From: Phascolarctobacterium sp.
Lineage (GTDB): Bacteria; Bacillota; Negativicutes; Acidaminococcales; Acidaminococcaceae
Assembly (NCBI GenBank): GCA_024405645.1
Contig: JAKSOJ010000023.1
Location: 1-11,391 of the forward strand
DNA length: 11,391 nt
Reading direction: 5' to 3'
Both the position numbers and the translations under genes were made by a program. The notes below the pieces were generated by a model. The model was given only the letters and a program-made list of their open reading frames with translations. It made no database searches and had not been told where the DNA came from. Shown piece by piece: positions 1 to 6,238 of this stretch; positions within the stretch are counted from its first letter, which is position 1; each line of letters starts with the position of its first letter.

Positions 1-39
1 GTAATCGAAGCATACTTAGGCGAGGAGGTAATGAACTAA
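1..39 (+). CDS. livG: Branched-chain amino acid ABC transporter ATP-binding protein LivG, C-terminal end only
   Basis: Only the last 12 codons and a TAA stop are in the window. They read VIEAYLGEEVMN, and the VIEAYLG tail is typical of the C-terminus of LivG, one of the two ATPases of the LivFGHM importer. The stop overlaps the livF start by one base (TAATG), and livG directly before livF is the usual liv order. The identification rests on this short tail plus the neighbour. No catalytic motif is visible because the rest lies upstream. Confidence 0.75.
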   Translation, partial: VIEAYLGEEVMN

Positions 40-743
40 TGTTAAAAGTTGAAGACATTAATGTTTACTACGGCGCTATCCACGCTATTAAAGGTATTAG
101 CATCGAGGTTAATGATGGTGAGATTGTAGCTCTTATCGGTTCTAATGGTGCAGGCAAATCTACCACCATGCGTACTATTTCTGGTTTAATGAGACCAAAA
201 ACTGGTAAAGTTACTATGGATGGGGTAGATCTGACAAATGTTCCTGCTCATAAAATCGTTGGCATGGGTCTTTGCCAAGTTCCAGAAGGACGTCATGTAT
301 TTGCAAATATGACTGTTCTTGAAAACCTTGAATTAGGCGCTTACCTGCGTAATGATAAAGATGGAATTGCTAAAGACATGGAAGATGTTTTTGAAAAATT
401 CCCTCGTCTTAAAGAACGTAAGGACCAAATAGCAGGTACCTTATCCGGTGGCGAGCAACAAATGCTGGCTATGGGACGTGCTTTAATGAGTCGTCCGAAG
501 ATTCTTTTACTGGACGAACCTTCTATGGGCCTTGCACCCTTGCTTGTTAAAGAAATTTTTAATATAATTAAGGAAATTAACGCAAGCGGAACCACTATTC
601 TTTTGGTAGAACAAAATGCAAATATGGCTCTGTCAATCGCTGATAAGGCTTATGTTCTTGAAACTGGTCGTATTACCTTGAGTGGTACTGCTAAAGAACT
701 GGCTTCTAGTGAAGAAGTTCGTAAAGCATATCTTGGTGGTTAA
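39..743 (+). CDS. livF: Branched-chain amino acid ABC transporter ATP-binding protein LivF
   Basis: This is a cytoplasmic ATPase that powers import of leucine, isoleucine, valine or related ligands with LivG, LivH, LivM and a periplasmic binding protein. At 234 residues it has the normal LivF length. Visible motifs are Walker A GSNGAGKST (34-42), the Q-loop around Gln80, the ABC signature LSGGEQQ (135-141) and Walker B ILLLDEP (155-161). In the switch segment VEQNA (190-194), Gln192 stands where most ABC ATPases have His; this is the usual LivF form and helps separate it from LivG. The ATG overlaps the livG stop by one base and has a strong GAGGAGGT ribosome site at 22-29, nine bases upstream. 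The promoter must lie outside the window. Family assignment is secure; the exact ligand is not shown by the ATPase. Confidence 0.95.
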   Translation: MLKVEDINVYYGAIHAIKGISIEVNDGEIVALIGSNGAGKSTTMRTISGLMRPKTGKVTMDGVDLTNVPAHKIVGMGLCQVPEGRHVFANMTVLENLELGAYLRNDKDGIAKDMEDVFEKFPRLKERKDQIAGTLSGGEQQMLAMGRALMSRPKILLLDEPSMGLAPLLVKEIFNIIKEINASGTTILLVEQNANMALSIADKAYVLETGRITLSGTAKELASSEEVRKAYLGG

Positions 744-758
744 AAAGGGGGATATTCC

Positions 759-1418
759 ATGTTAGTAAAAGATTTCATGACCGAACAAATTACTACTGTT
801 AAGGAAGATCAAAATATTTTAGAAGCACGTGAAACTTTACGCGGAAAAAGATTAAAGTCTTTACCGGTAGTAGATGATATTGGCCGTGTTCGTGGTATTG
901 TAACTGTTGATGACATTAAAGCTGCTTCTCCTAGTGATGCAAGCACCTTGTCTCGTTATGAAGCTAATTATTTAATGGGTCGTATCAAAGTTAAAGATAT
1001 TATGACTCGTTCTACTATCAATGTTTTCGCTGATGATACAGTAGAATATGCAGCATATTTGATTTACAAGAACGATGTAAATGCGTTGCCTGTAATCGAT
1101 AAGGAAGGTAAGCTTTGCGGCATTATTGCTAAATCCGATATGTTCCGTGCATTTGTAGGCATTATGGGCATGAATCGTGATTGTATTCGCGTTACAATTG
1201 AGGCTGAAGATAAAACTGGTCAATTGGCAGATGTTTGTAACATATACAAAAATGCTGGCGTAAATATTATTACTTCTTCTACCCGTCAATTAGGCAATGG
1301 CAAAGCACAAATTATCATACGTGGCGAAATTAACGAAAATGGTGTCGGTATCGTTGAAGATTTGCGTCAAGCAGGTTTCAACGTTATCGATGTTATGAAA
1401 TTGGATGGTCTTGAATAA
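759..1418 (+). CDS. CBS-CBS-ACT domain protein in the liv operon (putative amino acid/nucleotide sensor)
   Basis: This 219-residue soluble protein has three small ligand-binding modules. A first CBS motif covers about residues 1-60 (starting VKDFMT, with the LPVVDD..GRVRGIVTVDD core). A second covers about 76-135 (VKDIMT, LPVIDKEGKLCGIIAKSD). An ACT domain follows at about 141-215 (RVTIEAEDKTGQLADVCNIYKNAGVNI). CBS pairs usually bind adenosyl nucleotides and ACT domains usually bind amino acids, so a sensor role is likely. There is no catalytic or DNA-binding domain. It starts 15 bases after livF with an AAGGGGGA ribosome site (745-752) and no terminator between, so it is probably co-transcribed with the importer. 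An amino-acid-responsive control role is an inference from domain content and position. The domains are clear; the function is unknown. Confidence 0.88.
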   Translation: MLVKDFMTEQITTVKEDQNILEARETLRGKRLKSLPVVDDIGRVRGIVTVDDIKAASPSDASTLSRYEANYLMGRIKVKDIMTRSTINVFADDTVEYAAYLIYKNDVNALPVIDKEGKLCGIIAKSDMFRAFVGIMGMNRDCIRVTIEAEDKTGQLADVCNIYKNAGVNIITSSTRQLGNGKAQIIIRGEINENGVGIVEDLRQAGFNVIDVMKLDGLE

Positions 1419-1627
1419 TGCTTGAGAATCATAAGTTCCAAGTAGGGGATGTAGTAAAAATGAAAAAGCCTCATCCCTGTGGATCAAACGAATGGTTGGT
1501 AGAAAGAACAGGCATAGATTTTGGCTTAAAATGCTGTGGTTGTTCTCACTATGTTTTAATTCCAAGACCAAAGTTTTTAAAAGCAGTAAGAGCTCTTGTC
1601 AAAGAGGCTGAAGAAACTGCAAAATAG
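1418..1627 (+). CDS. DUF951 family small protein
   Basis: This is a 69-residue protein of the DUF951 (YyzM-like) family, widespread in Firmicutes and without a known function. The sequence shows the family pattern: an N-terminal VGDVVKMKKPHPCGSNEW block (9-26), then a DFGLKCCGCSHYVLIPR block (34-50). Cys21, Cys39 and Cys42, with an extra Cys40 and nearby histidines His19 and His44, could form a metal site, but this is only suggested by spacing. The ATG overlaps the preceding stop by one base (TAATG) and has only a weak GGATGG-like ribosome site, so translation is probably coupled to the CBS-ACT gene. A terminator follows within seven bases, making this the last gene of the liv transcript. There is no signal peptide or membrane segment. 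Confidence 0.85.
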   Translation: MLENHKFQVGDVVKMKKPHPCGSNEWLVERTGIDFGLKCCGCSHYVLIPRPKFLKAVRALVKEAEETAK

Positions 1628-1633
1628 TTTATA

Positions 1634-1669
1634 ACACCTTGCTAGATATATTTTTAGCAAGGTGTTTTT
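1634..1669 (+). terminator. Intrinsic terminator of the liv / CBS-ACT / DUF951 operon
   Basis: A perfect 11-bp stem pairs ACACCTTGCTA (1634-1644) with TAGCAAGGTGT (1655-1665) around a 10-base loop and runs straight into a T tract (1665-1669). It begins seven bases after the DUF951 stop and separates the liv operon from the next importer. Confidence 0.9.
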
Positions 1670-1687
1670 GTCTACTTTGTAACAGTT

Positions 1688-1717
1688 TTTACAATAGATA
1701 TTTAAATGTATTATACT
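1688..1717 (+). promoter_or_regulatory. Candidate sigma-A-type promoter for the second ABC importer
   Basis: A -35 TTTACA (1688-1693) and a -10 TATACT (1712-1717) are separated by 18 bases, just downstream of the liv terminator. It is the better of two overlapping candidates in this gap and would give an untranslated leader of about 80 bases. The leader shows no T-box or other riboswitch signature that I can recognise. Confidence 0.5.
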
Positions 1718-1731
1718 AATTAAAAATATTG

Positions 1732-1760
1732 TTTACAAATTAGTGATTTAGATATAAAAT
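1732..1760 (+). promoter_or_regulatory. Second candidate promoter for the same importer
   Basis: A second TTTACA (1732-1737) lies 17 bases before TAAAAT (1755-1760). It is closer to the gene and weaker at -10 than the upstream candidate. Both -35 hexamers sit in a repeated TTTACAA word whose copies start 44 bp apart. Either or both may be used, and AT-richness makes chance matches likely. Confidence 0.3.
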
Positions 1761-1806
1761 TCTTTTATATGGACATTAAATTTTCCAATAAACGGAGGCA
1801 AGTATT

Positions 1807-2817
1807 ATGGCAACATGGAAAAATTCTAAATTAAAAATGGCTGCTTTAGGTTTGGCGGTAGCTATGGCAATTGGTGCTATCGGTTGTGGCGGTGGCGCTA
1901 AGAAGGAAGAACCTAAAAAGTGGACTAAAGCAAACGTTGGTATTGTTCAATTAGTTGAACATGCTGCTCTTGACGCTGCAAACAAAGGCTTTGTTGAAGG
2001 TTTGGCTAGAAAAGGCTATAAAGAAGGCGAAAATATCACTTATGATAGACAAAACGCTCAAGCCGATCAATCCAACCTGCAAAACATTGCTAATCGTTTT
2101 GTAAATAATAAAGTTGATCTTATTTGTGCAATTGCAACTCCTGCTGCTCAAACTGTAGCAAATGCAACTAGCACCATTCCTATCGTTGGTACTGCAATTA
2201 CTGACTACGAAGCTGCTAAGCTTGTTAAATCCAATACCAAACCTGGCACTAACGTAACTGGTACTACCGATATGAACCCTGTTGCAGCTCAACTTGATTT
2301 GCTCCTCAAAATTAAACCTGGTATCAAAACTGTAGGTACTATTTATACTTCTAGCGAAGTTAATTCTCAAATTCAAATCAACATCCTCAAAAAAGCAGCT
2401 GCTGAAAAGAATGTTAAAGTTGTTGAAGCAACCGTTTCTAGCGTAAACGACATTCAACAAGCTGCTCGTAGCTTGGTTGGCAAATGCGAAGGTTTGTATA
2501 TTCCTACCGACAATATTCTCGCTTCTGCAATGCCTACTTTGGTTATGATTACTGACGAAGCAAAACTGCCAGTTCTTTGCGGCGAAGAAAACATGGTAGC
2601 TGCAGGCGGTACCGCTACTTTGGGTGTTAACTACTATGAACTTGGACTTGTTACTGGTGAAATGGCTGCTGACATCCTCGCAGGTAAAGCAAAACCTCAA
2701 GAAATGGCTATCCAATCTCAAAAGAAATTTACTCCGGTTATCAACAAAAAAGTTGCTGATAAGATCGGTTTAAAGATTGCTGATGACCTTTATAAGGGTG
2801 CAACTGTTATTAGATAA
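1807..2817 (+). CDS. ABC transporter substrate-binding lipoprotein (ABC_sub_bind, COG2984 family)
   Basis: This 336-residue extracytoplasmic binding protein captures the ligand for the permease and ATPase encoded next. Residues 1-26 form a lipoprotein signal peptide: Lys5-Lys10 positive region, hydrophobic stretch about 11-25, then lipobox AIGC with the modified cysteine at Cys27, followed by a charged Gly/Lys/Glu linker. The mature part fits the ABC_sub_bind family (VGIVQLVEHAALDAANKGFVEGLARKGY near the start), with two periplasmic-binding-type lobes expected. Members include TrpX-like proteins linked to tryptophan or tyrosine uptake, but the family is broad and the ligand here is unknown. 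The start is supported by GGAGG at 1794-1798, eight bases before ATG. The gene is followed by a terminator, so it is probably expressed more strongly than its partners. Confidence 0.92.
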   Translation: MATWKNSKLKMAALGLAVAMAIGAIGCGGGAKKEEPKKWTKANVGIVQLVEHAALDAANKGFVEGLARKGYKEGENITYDRQNAQADQSNLQNIANRFVNNKVDLICAIATPAAQTVANATSTIPIVGTAITDYEAAKLVKSNTKPGTNVTGTTDMNPVAAQLDLLLKIKPGIKTVGTIYTSSEVNSQIQINILKKAAAEKNVKVVEATVSSVNDIQQAARSLVGKCEGLYIPTDNILASAMPTLVMITDEAKLPVLCGEENMVAAGGTATLGVNYYELGLVTGEMAADILAGKAKPQEMAIQSQKKFTPVINKKVADKIGLKIADDLYKGATVIR

Positions 2818-2839
2818 TATAAAAATTTAATTCGCATTT

Positions 2840-2875
2840 AAAGAGGTCTGCGATGTCGTTGCAGACCTCTTTTTT
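2840..2875 (+). terminator. Internal terminator between binding-protein and permease genes
   Basis: A perfect 12-bp stem pairs AAAGAGGTCTGC (2840-2851) with GCAGACCTCTTT (2861-2872) around a nine-base loop, followed by a T run to 2875. It lies in the 85-base gap inside an evident three-gene transporter operon. No convincing promoter follows, so the permease and ATPase are probably made by partial read-through. Confidence 0.85.
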
Positions 2876-2902
2876 AAAAATCTCTGGAAAGGATTTTAAT
2901 CC

Positions 2903-3787
2903 ATGATTGAACTTATAATTCCAACAGTGGGACAAGGTCTTTTATGGGCAGTGCTTGCTTTGGGTGTATATTTGACATTCAGAATATTAGACGTTGCAGA
3001 TCTTACTGTTGAAGGTAGTTTCCCATTAGGCGCAGCTGTAGCTGCTTCTTTGTTAAATGCAGGCGTAAGCATTCCTGTTTCTCTTCTTATTGCTGTTATT
3101 GCAGGTATGCTTAGCGGTGTTGTAACTGGTGTTCTTCATACAAAAATGAAAATCCCTGCTTTACTAGCTGGTATTTTAACTATGATTGCTCTATATTCTG
3201 TTAACCTCAGAGTAATGGGCAAGGCTAACATTTCCATGCTTGGTATTGATACAGTTTTTAAATATACTCGAGATTTGACAGGTCTTAATGTTGCGGATTC
3301 ATCCTTTGTTGTTGGACTTGTGTTTACAGTAGTAGTTGGTGTTGCTACATACCACTTCTTGGGAACGGAAATTGGTGCCTGCTTACGTGCAACTGGTTGT
3401 AACCAACAAATGATTCGTGCTCAAGGTGTTAATACAGATACTATGCTGATTATTGGTCTTGCTGTTAGTAATGGCCTTGTTGGACTCTCTGGTGCGCTCA
3501 TTGCACAGGCAAATGGCTTTGCGGATGTAGGTATGGGTACTGGTACTATCGTTATCGGTTTGGCATCTGTAATTATCGGTGAAGTATTATTTGGCAATCG
3601 TAGTGTTAAGAACAGTATGATTTCTGTTGTACTTGGTTCTATTACTTATCGTATTGTTATTGCTGTAGTACTTGCACTTGGTATGCCGCCAAACGACTTG
3701 AAGCTCTTTACTTCCGTACTAGTAGCAATTGCTCTGGCTTTGCCTCTCATCCAAAGTAAAATGAAATCCAGAAAGGTGGTTCAATAA
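2903..3787 (+). CDS. ABC transporter permease (COG4120, LivH-like BPD_transp_2 family)
   Basis: This 294-residue integral membrane protein forms the channel of the importer. It is strongly hydrophobic, with about eight or nine likely membrane segments (roughly residues 5-27, 37-55, 56-76, 85-103, 132-152, 182-203, 210-230, 240-262 and 268-286). A hydrophilic loop, GTEIGACLRATGCNQQMIRAQG (about 154-175), is the likely ATPase-docking region; similar loops occur in LivH/RbsC-type permeases. The C-terminus is basic (KMKSRK) and probably cytoplasmic. The start has a GGAAAGGA ribosome site (2886-2893). The stop overlaps the ATPase start by one base (TAATG). Its gene order after a COG2984 lipoprotein and before a COG1101 ATPase defines the transporter type. 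Helix limits are by eye. Confidence 0.9.
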   Translation: MIELIIPTVGQGLLWAVLALGVYLTFRILDVADLTVEGSFPLGAAVAASLLNAGVSIPVSLLIAVIAGMLSGVVTGVLHTKMKIPALLAGILTMIALYSVNLRVMGKANISMLGIDTVFKYTRDLTGLNVADSSFVVGLVFTVVVGVATYHFLGTEIGACLRATGCNQQMIRAQGVNTDTMLIIGLAVSNGLVGLSGALIAQANGFADVGMGTGTIVIGLASVIIGEVLFGNRSVKNSMISVVLGSITYRIVIAVVLALGMPPNDLKLFTSVLVAIALALPLIQSKMKSRKVVQ

Positions 3788-4581
3788 TGCTTGAAATAAA
3801 GAATATTCATAAAACCTTCTTTCCTGGAACTATTAACGAAAAACATGCTCTTCGTGGCTTGAATCTTCATTTGTACCCTGGAGATTTTACTACTGTAATC
3901 GGTGGTAACGGTGCTGGTAAATCTACTATGTTGAATGCTATTGCTGGTGTTTGGCCTGTTGATGAAGGCGAAATCATTATCGATGGCGAGAATATTACCA
4001 AATATCCTGAACATAAAAGAGCAATCCACATTGGTCGCGTGTTCCAAGATCCTATGCTTGGTACTGCCGCAGGTATGCAAATAGAGGAAAATTTGGCTTT
4101 GGCAAGTCGTCGTGGCGAGAAACCTGGTTGGGCTTGGAGCTGTGGCGAAAAGCAACGCAAGATATTCCGTGAAATGCTTAAAGAGCTTGGCCTTGGTCTT
4201 GAAGATCGTATGACTACAAGAGTGGGACTTTTATCCGGTGGTCAACGCCAAGCATTAACTCTGCTCATGGCTACCATGAAAAAGCCCAAGCTGCTGCTTT
4301 TGGACGAACATACAGCTGCTCTTGACCCTAAGACTGCGGCAAAGGTTCTTGAACTAACCCAACAAATCGTAACTCGCGATCAACTGACAACCCTTATGAT
4401 TACTCATAATATGCGTGATGCACTGGCATTTGGTAATCGCTTGATTATGCTTCATAATGGTCAAGTTATTATTGATGTTAAGGGAGAAGAGAAAAAAGGG
4501 CTAACAGTTCGCGATTTATTGGAAATGTTTGAGAAAGCTGCTGGCGCAGATGCAGTCAGTGACAGAATGCTGTTAGGATAA
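3787..4581 (+). CDS. ABC transporter ATP-binding protein (COG1101 family)
   Basis: This 264-residue cytoplasmic ATPase is the partner of the preceding permease. Visible motifs are Walker A GGNGAGKST (39-47), the Q-loop Gln87 in VFQDP, signature LSGGQ (149-153), Walker B LLLLDEH (169-175) followed by the D-loop TAALDP (176-181), and the switch His206 in ITHNM. The residue after the catalytic Glu174 is His rather than the common Pro; I recall DEHTAALDP as usual for this COG1101 group. The start overlaps the permease stop by one base, with a ribosome site AAAGGTGG at 3772-3779. A strong terminator begins 18 bases after the stop. The ligand is not shown; amino acid or aromatic amino acid import is possible by analogy with TrpXYZ systems. 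Confidence 0.92.
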   Translation: MLEIKNIHKTFFPGTINEKHALRGLNLHLYPGDFTTVIGGNGAGKSTMLNAIAGVWPVDEGEIIIDGENITKYPEHKRAIHIGRVFQDPMLGTAAGMQIEENLALASRRGEKPGWAWSCGEKQRKIFREMLKELGLGLEDRMTTRVGLLSGGQRQALTLLMATMKKPKLLLLDEHTAALDPKTAAKVLELTQQIVTRDQLTTLMITHNMRDALAFGNRLIMLHNGQVIIDVKGEEKKGLTVRDLLEMFEKAAGADAVSDRMLLG

Positions 4582-4598
4582 TTTAATTAATAATGATT

Positions 4599-4630
4599 GG
4601 CCTAGGAGTTCAAGCTTCTAGGCCTTTTTT
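4599..4630 (+). terminator. Intrinsic terminator of the second ABC importer operon
   Basis: The stem GGCCTAGGAG (4599-4608) pairs with CTTCTAGGCC (4615-4624), ten pairs with one G-U, around a six-base loop TTCAAG, followed by six T residues (4625-4630). It closes the importer operon and isolates the aminotransferase gene. Confidence 0.9.
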
Positions 4631-4650
4631 ATGTATACTAAAGTCTTTCC

Positions 4651-4679
4651 TTGAAAAGTATGGCAAACTTTGTTAAAAT
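4651..4679 (+). promoter_or_regulatory. Candidate extended -10 promoter for the aminotransferase gene
   Basis: TTGAAA (4651-4656) and TAAAAT (4674-4679) are 17 bases apart, and the -10 is preceded by TGT (4671-4673), an extended -10 arrangement. It lies 20 bases after the upstream terminator and would give a leader of about 70 bases carrying the inverted repeat at 4705-4726. Confidence 0.5.
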
Positions 4680-4688
4680 ATTACTTGC

Positions 4689-4716
4689 TTGACAATTATT
4701 ATTAGGAGAATATCTT
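4689..4716 (+). promoter_or_regulatory. Alternative promoter with consensus -35 for the aminotransferase gene
   Basis: A perfect TTGACA (4689-4694) lies 16 bases before TATCTT (4711-4716). The -35 is ideal and the -10 is moderate. This -10 lies inside the inverted repeat at 4705-4726, so a repressor bound there would block it directly. I cannot decide between this and the upstream candidate; both could act. Confidence 0.45.
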
Positions 4717-4726
4717 AATATTCTTC
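4705..4726. repeat. Inverted repeat in the aminotransferase leader (candidate operator or RNA hairpin)
   Basis: GGAGAATAT (4705-4713) faces ATATTCTTC (4718-4726) across a four-base centre, nine pairs with one G-U; the core AGAATAT/ATATTCT is exact. No T tract follows, so it is not a terminator. It overlaps the -10 of the nearer promoter and lies in the leader of the farther one. Being AT-rich, it could be chance. Confidence 0.4.
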
Positions 4727-4740
4727 GAGATTTTTATATG

Positions 4741-4748
4741 AAAGAGGG
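4741..4748 (+). promoter_or_regulatory. Ribosome binding site that sets the aminotransferase start
   Basis: AAAGAGGG ends seven bases before the ATG at 4756. The in-frame ATG at 4738 lies upstream of this site and has no ribosome site of its own. The start at 4756, giving MAIEKRT, is therefore preferred. Confidence 0.7.
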
Positions 4749-4755
4749 TACTCAA

Positions 4756-6120
4756 ATGGCTATTGAAAAAAGAACTTTAGTGCAAGACAAATGCCGCGCA
4801 GTTGTTGAACGCGACAAAAAAGTTATCGCACCTTGCCAACATTTATCCTATTTCCCTTTGGCAATTGAAAAGGGTAAGGACGCTATCTTAACTGACGTGG
4901 ATGGCAATGAATATATCGACTTTTTAGCATCTGCATCCAGCTTGAACTTGGGTAGCACCAATGAAAAAGTTACTGCAGCTCTGCGTGAACAACTTGAAAA
5001 AATTACCCAATATGCTGCTCCGTACACCTATAACGATGCAATGGTAAGCTATGCTGAAAGATTAGCAAGCACTTTCCCTGGTCATAAACAAGAAGATATC
5101 AAAGTTGCTTTTGGTAACTGCGGTTCCGATGCTAATGACTGCGCAGTAAAATTTGCTCGTGCTTATACTGGTCGTACCAAAATTATTACTTTCTTAAATG
5201 GCTATCATGGCAATACCTATGGCTCTTCTTCTATGTCTACCTGCACCTCTCGTATGCGTGATAAAATGGGTCCTTTCCTGCCGGATATGTACCACTTCCC
5301 GTTCTTTGGTGTATTTGAAGAACAAGCAGATGGTGATTATTTGAAAGAAATGAAAGCTGCATTTAACTCTTTCCTCAATCCGAAAGAAGTTGCAGCTGTT
5401 GTAATTGAACCTGTTCAAGGTGACGGCGGCATCAATCCTGCTCATCCTGAATTCATGAAACAACTCTATGCAATGTGTAAAGAGAATGGCATCCTCTTCT
5501 TCTCTGAAGAAGTTCAACAAGGTTTCTATCGTGATGGCACTTTCTGGGGCATTGAACAATATCCTGAAGTTATTCCTGATGGCATCATCATGGGTAAATC
5601 CATTGGCGGTGGCTTAACTCTTGGCGGCTTCATGGCTCCTAAAGAAATTATGGATTGTCTCCCGGCTCCTGCTCATCTCTTTACCTTGGGTGGCAATATG
5701 TTCTCTTGCACTGCTGGCTTGACTGCATTCGATTACTATCAATCCGATGAATTCCAAGCAATTCTGAAAGCTAACTGCCAAGCAATGAAAGAACATATGG
5801 CAGATCTCAAAGCTAAGCATCCTGATACTGTTATGTTTACTCGTGGCGTAGGCATGAGCTATGGTATCGCTATTGGTAAGAAAAATGCTGAAGGTGTATT
5901 CGAACCCGATAACACTGGCTGCTTCAAGACCTTGTTCCGTTGCTATGAATATGGCCTTTTGATCATTTCTCTCTGTGGCTATGTTCTTCGCGTTCAACCG
6001 CCTCTGAATATCTCTAAAGAATGCTTCGATAGAGCATTTGCAATTATCGATCAATCCTTGACCGATTATGAAAACGGCGATATTCCTGATTCCGTAATGG
6101 AAAACCAAGCAGGCTGGTAA
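4756..6120 (+). CDS. Class III PLP-dependent aminotransferase (aspartate aminotransferase family), substrate unknown
   Basis: This cytoplasmic fold-type I enzyme of 454 residues moves an amino group, often from an omega-amino acid or diamine, to a keto acid. The sequence shows the class III layout: an N-terminal G.DAILTDVDGNEYIDFLA block, the cofactor phosphate region GNCGSDANDCAVKFARAYTGR, the YHGNTYG aromatic stacking segment, Lys281 in MGKSIGGG as the predicted Schiff-base lysine, and Arg412 in VLRVQPPL as the likely carboxylate-binding arginine. Oddly, the usual DEVQ.G segment reads SEEVQQG, placing Glu251 where an Asp normally contacts the pyridine nitrogen. The gene stands alone between terminators and has its own promoter candidates. 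GABA, ornithine, putrescine or diaminobutyrate aminotransferase are all possible, and sequence alone does not separate them. An upstream ATG at 4738 would add six residues. Confidence 0.88.
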   Translation: MAIEKRTLVQDKCRAVVERDKKVIAPCQHLSYFPLAIEKGKDAILTDVDGNEYIDFLASASSLNLGSTNEKVTAALREQLEKITQYAAPYTYNDAMVSYAERLASTFPGHKQEDIKVAFGNCGSDANDCAVKFARAYTGRTKIITFLNGYHGNTYGSSSMSTCTSRMRDKMGPFLPDMYHFPFFGVFEEQADGDYLKEMKAAFNSFLNPKEVAAVVIEPVQGDGGINPAHPEFMKQLYAMCKENGILFFSEEVQQGFYRDGTFWGIEQYPEVIPDGIIMGKSIGGGLTLGGFMAPKEIMDCLPAPAHLFTLGGNMFSCTAGLTAFDYYQSDEFQAILKANCQAMKEHMADLKAKHPDTVMFTRGVGMSYGIAIGKKNAEGVFEPDNTGCFKTLFRCYEYGLLIISLCGYVLRVQPPLNISKECFDRAFAIIDQSLTDYENGDIPDSVMENQAGW

Positions 6121-6142
6121 TAAATATTTCCCTGGAAATAAT

Positions 6143-6176
6143 AAAGCTCCTCGTTCAAATGAACGGGGAGCTTTTT
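6143..6176. terminator. Probably bidirectional terminator between convergent genes
   Basis: A 14-bp stem (6143-6156 with 6161-6174, one G-U pair) closes on an AAAT tetraloop and is followed by T residues to 6176 on the + strand. The - strand reading runs into TTTATTATTT, also U-rich. It lies 23 bases after the aminotransferase stop and 63 bases beyond the flavin-reductase stop. It is strong for + transcripts and plausible for -. Confidence 0.88.
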
Positions 6177-6238
6177 GTATGTGTGAGAACTCTTTCGTTT
6201 TAAAAGTACTGAATGTTGCTAAAATAATATTTTCTCTT

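Noticed and set aside
341..595. Open frame on the - strand inside livF
   Set aside because: It lies wholly within livF, whose motifs are complete, and it has no recognisable domain. It is a frame shadow.
1670..1806. T-box or other riboswitch in the leader of the second importer
   Set aside because: TrpXYZ-like operons can have T-boxes, but this leader is too short and shows no T-box core, specifier stem or antiterminator. Only promoter-like hexamers are visible.
1951..2721. Long 256-codon - strand frame within the binding-protein gene
   Set aside because: The length comes from the codon bias of the real + strand gene. The translation is rich in Cys, Ser, Phe and Asn, has no domain, and lies opposite a clear lipoprotein.
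4738..4755. Upstream ATG as the aminotransferase start
   Set aside because: It lacks a ribosome site, and its coding extension would contain the AAAGAGGG site that serves the ATG at 4756.
5614..6108. 164-codon - strand frame within the aminotransferase gene
   Set aside because: It is fully covered by conserved aminotransferase sequence, has no recognisable family, and is a shadow.
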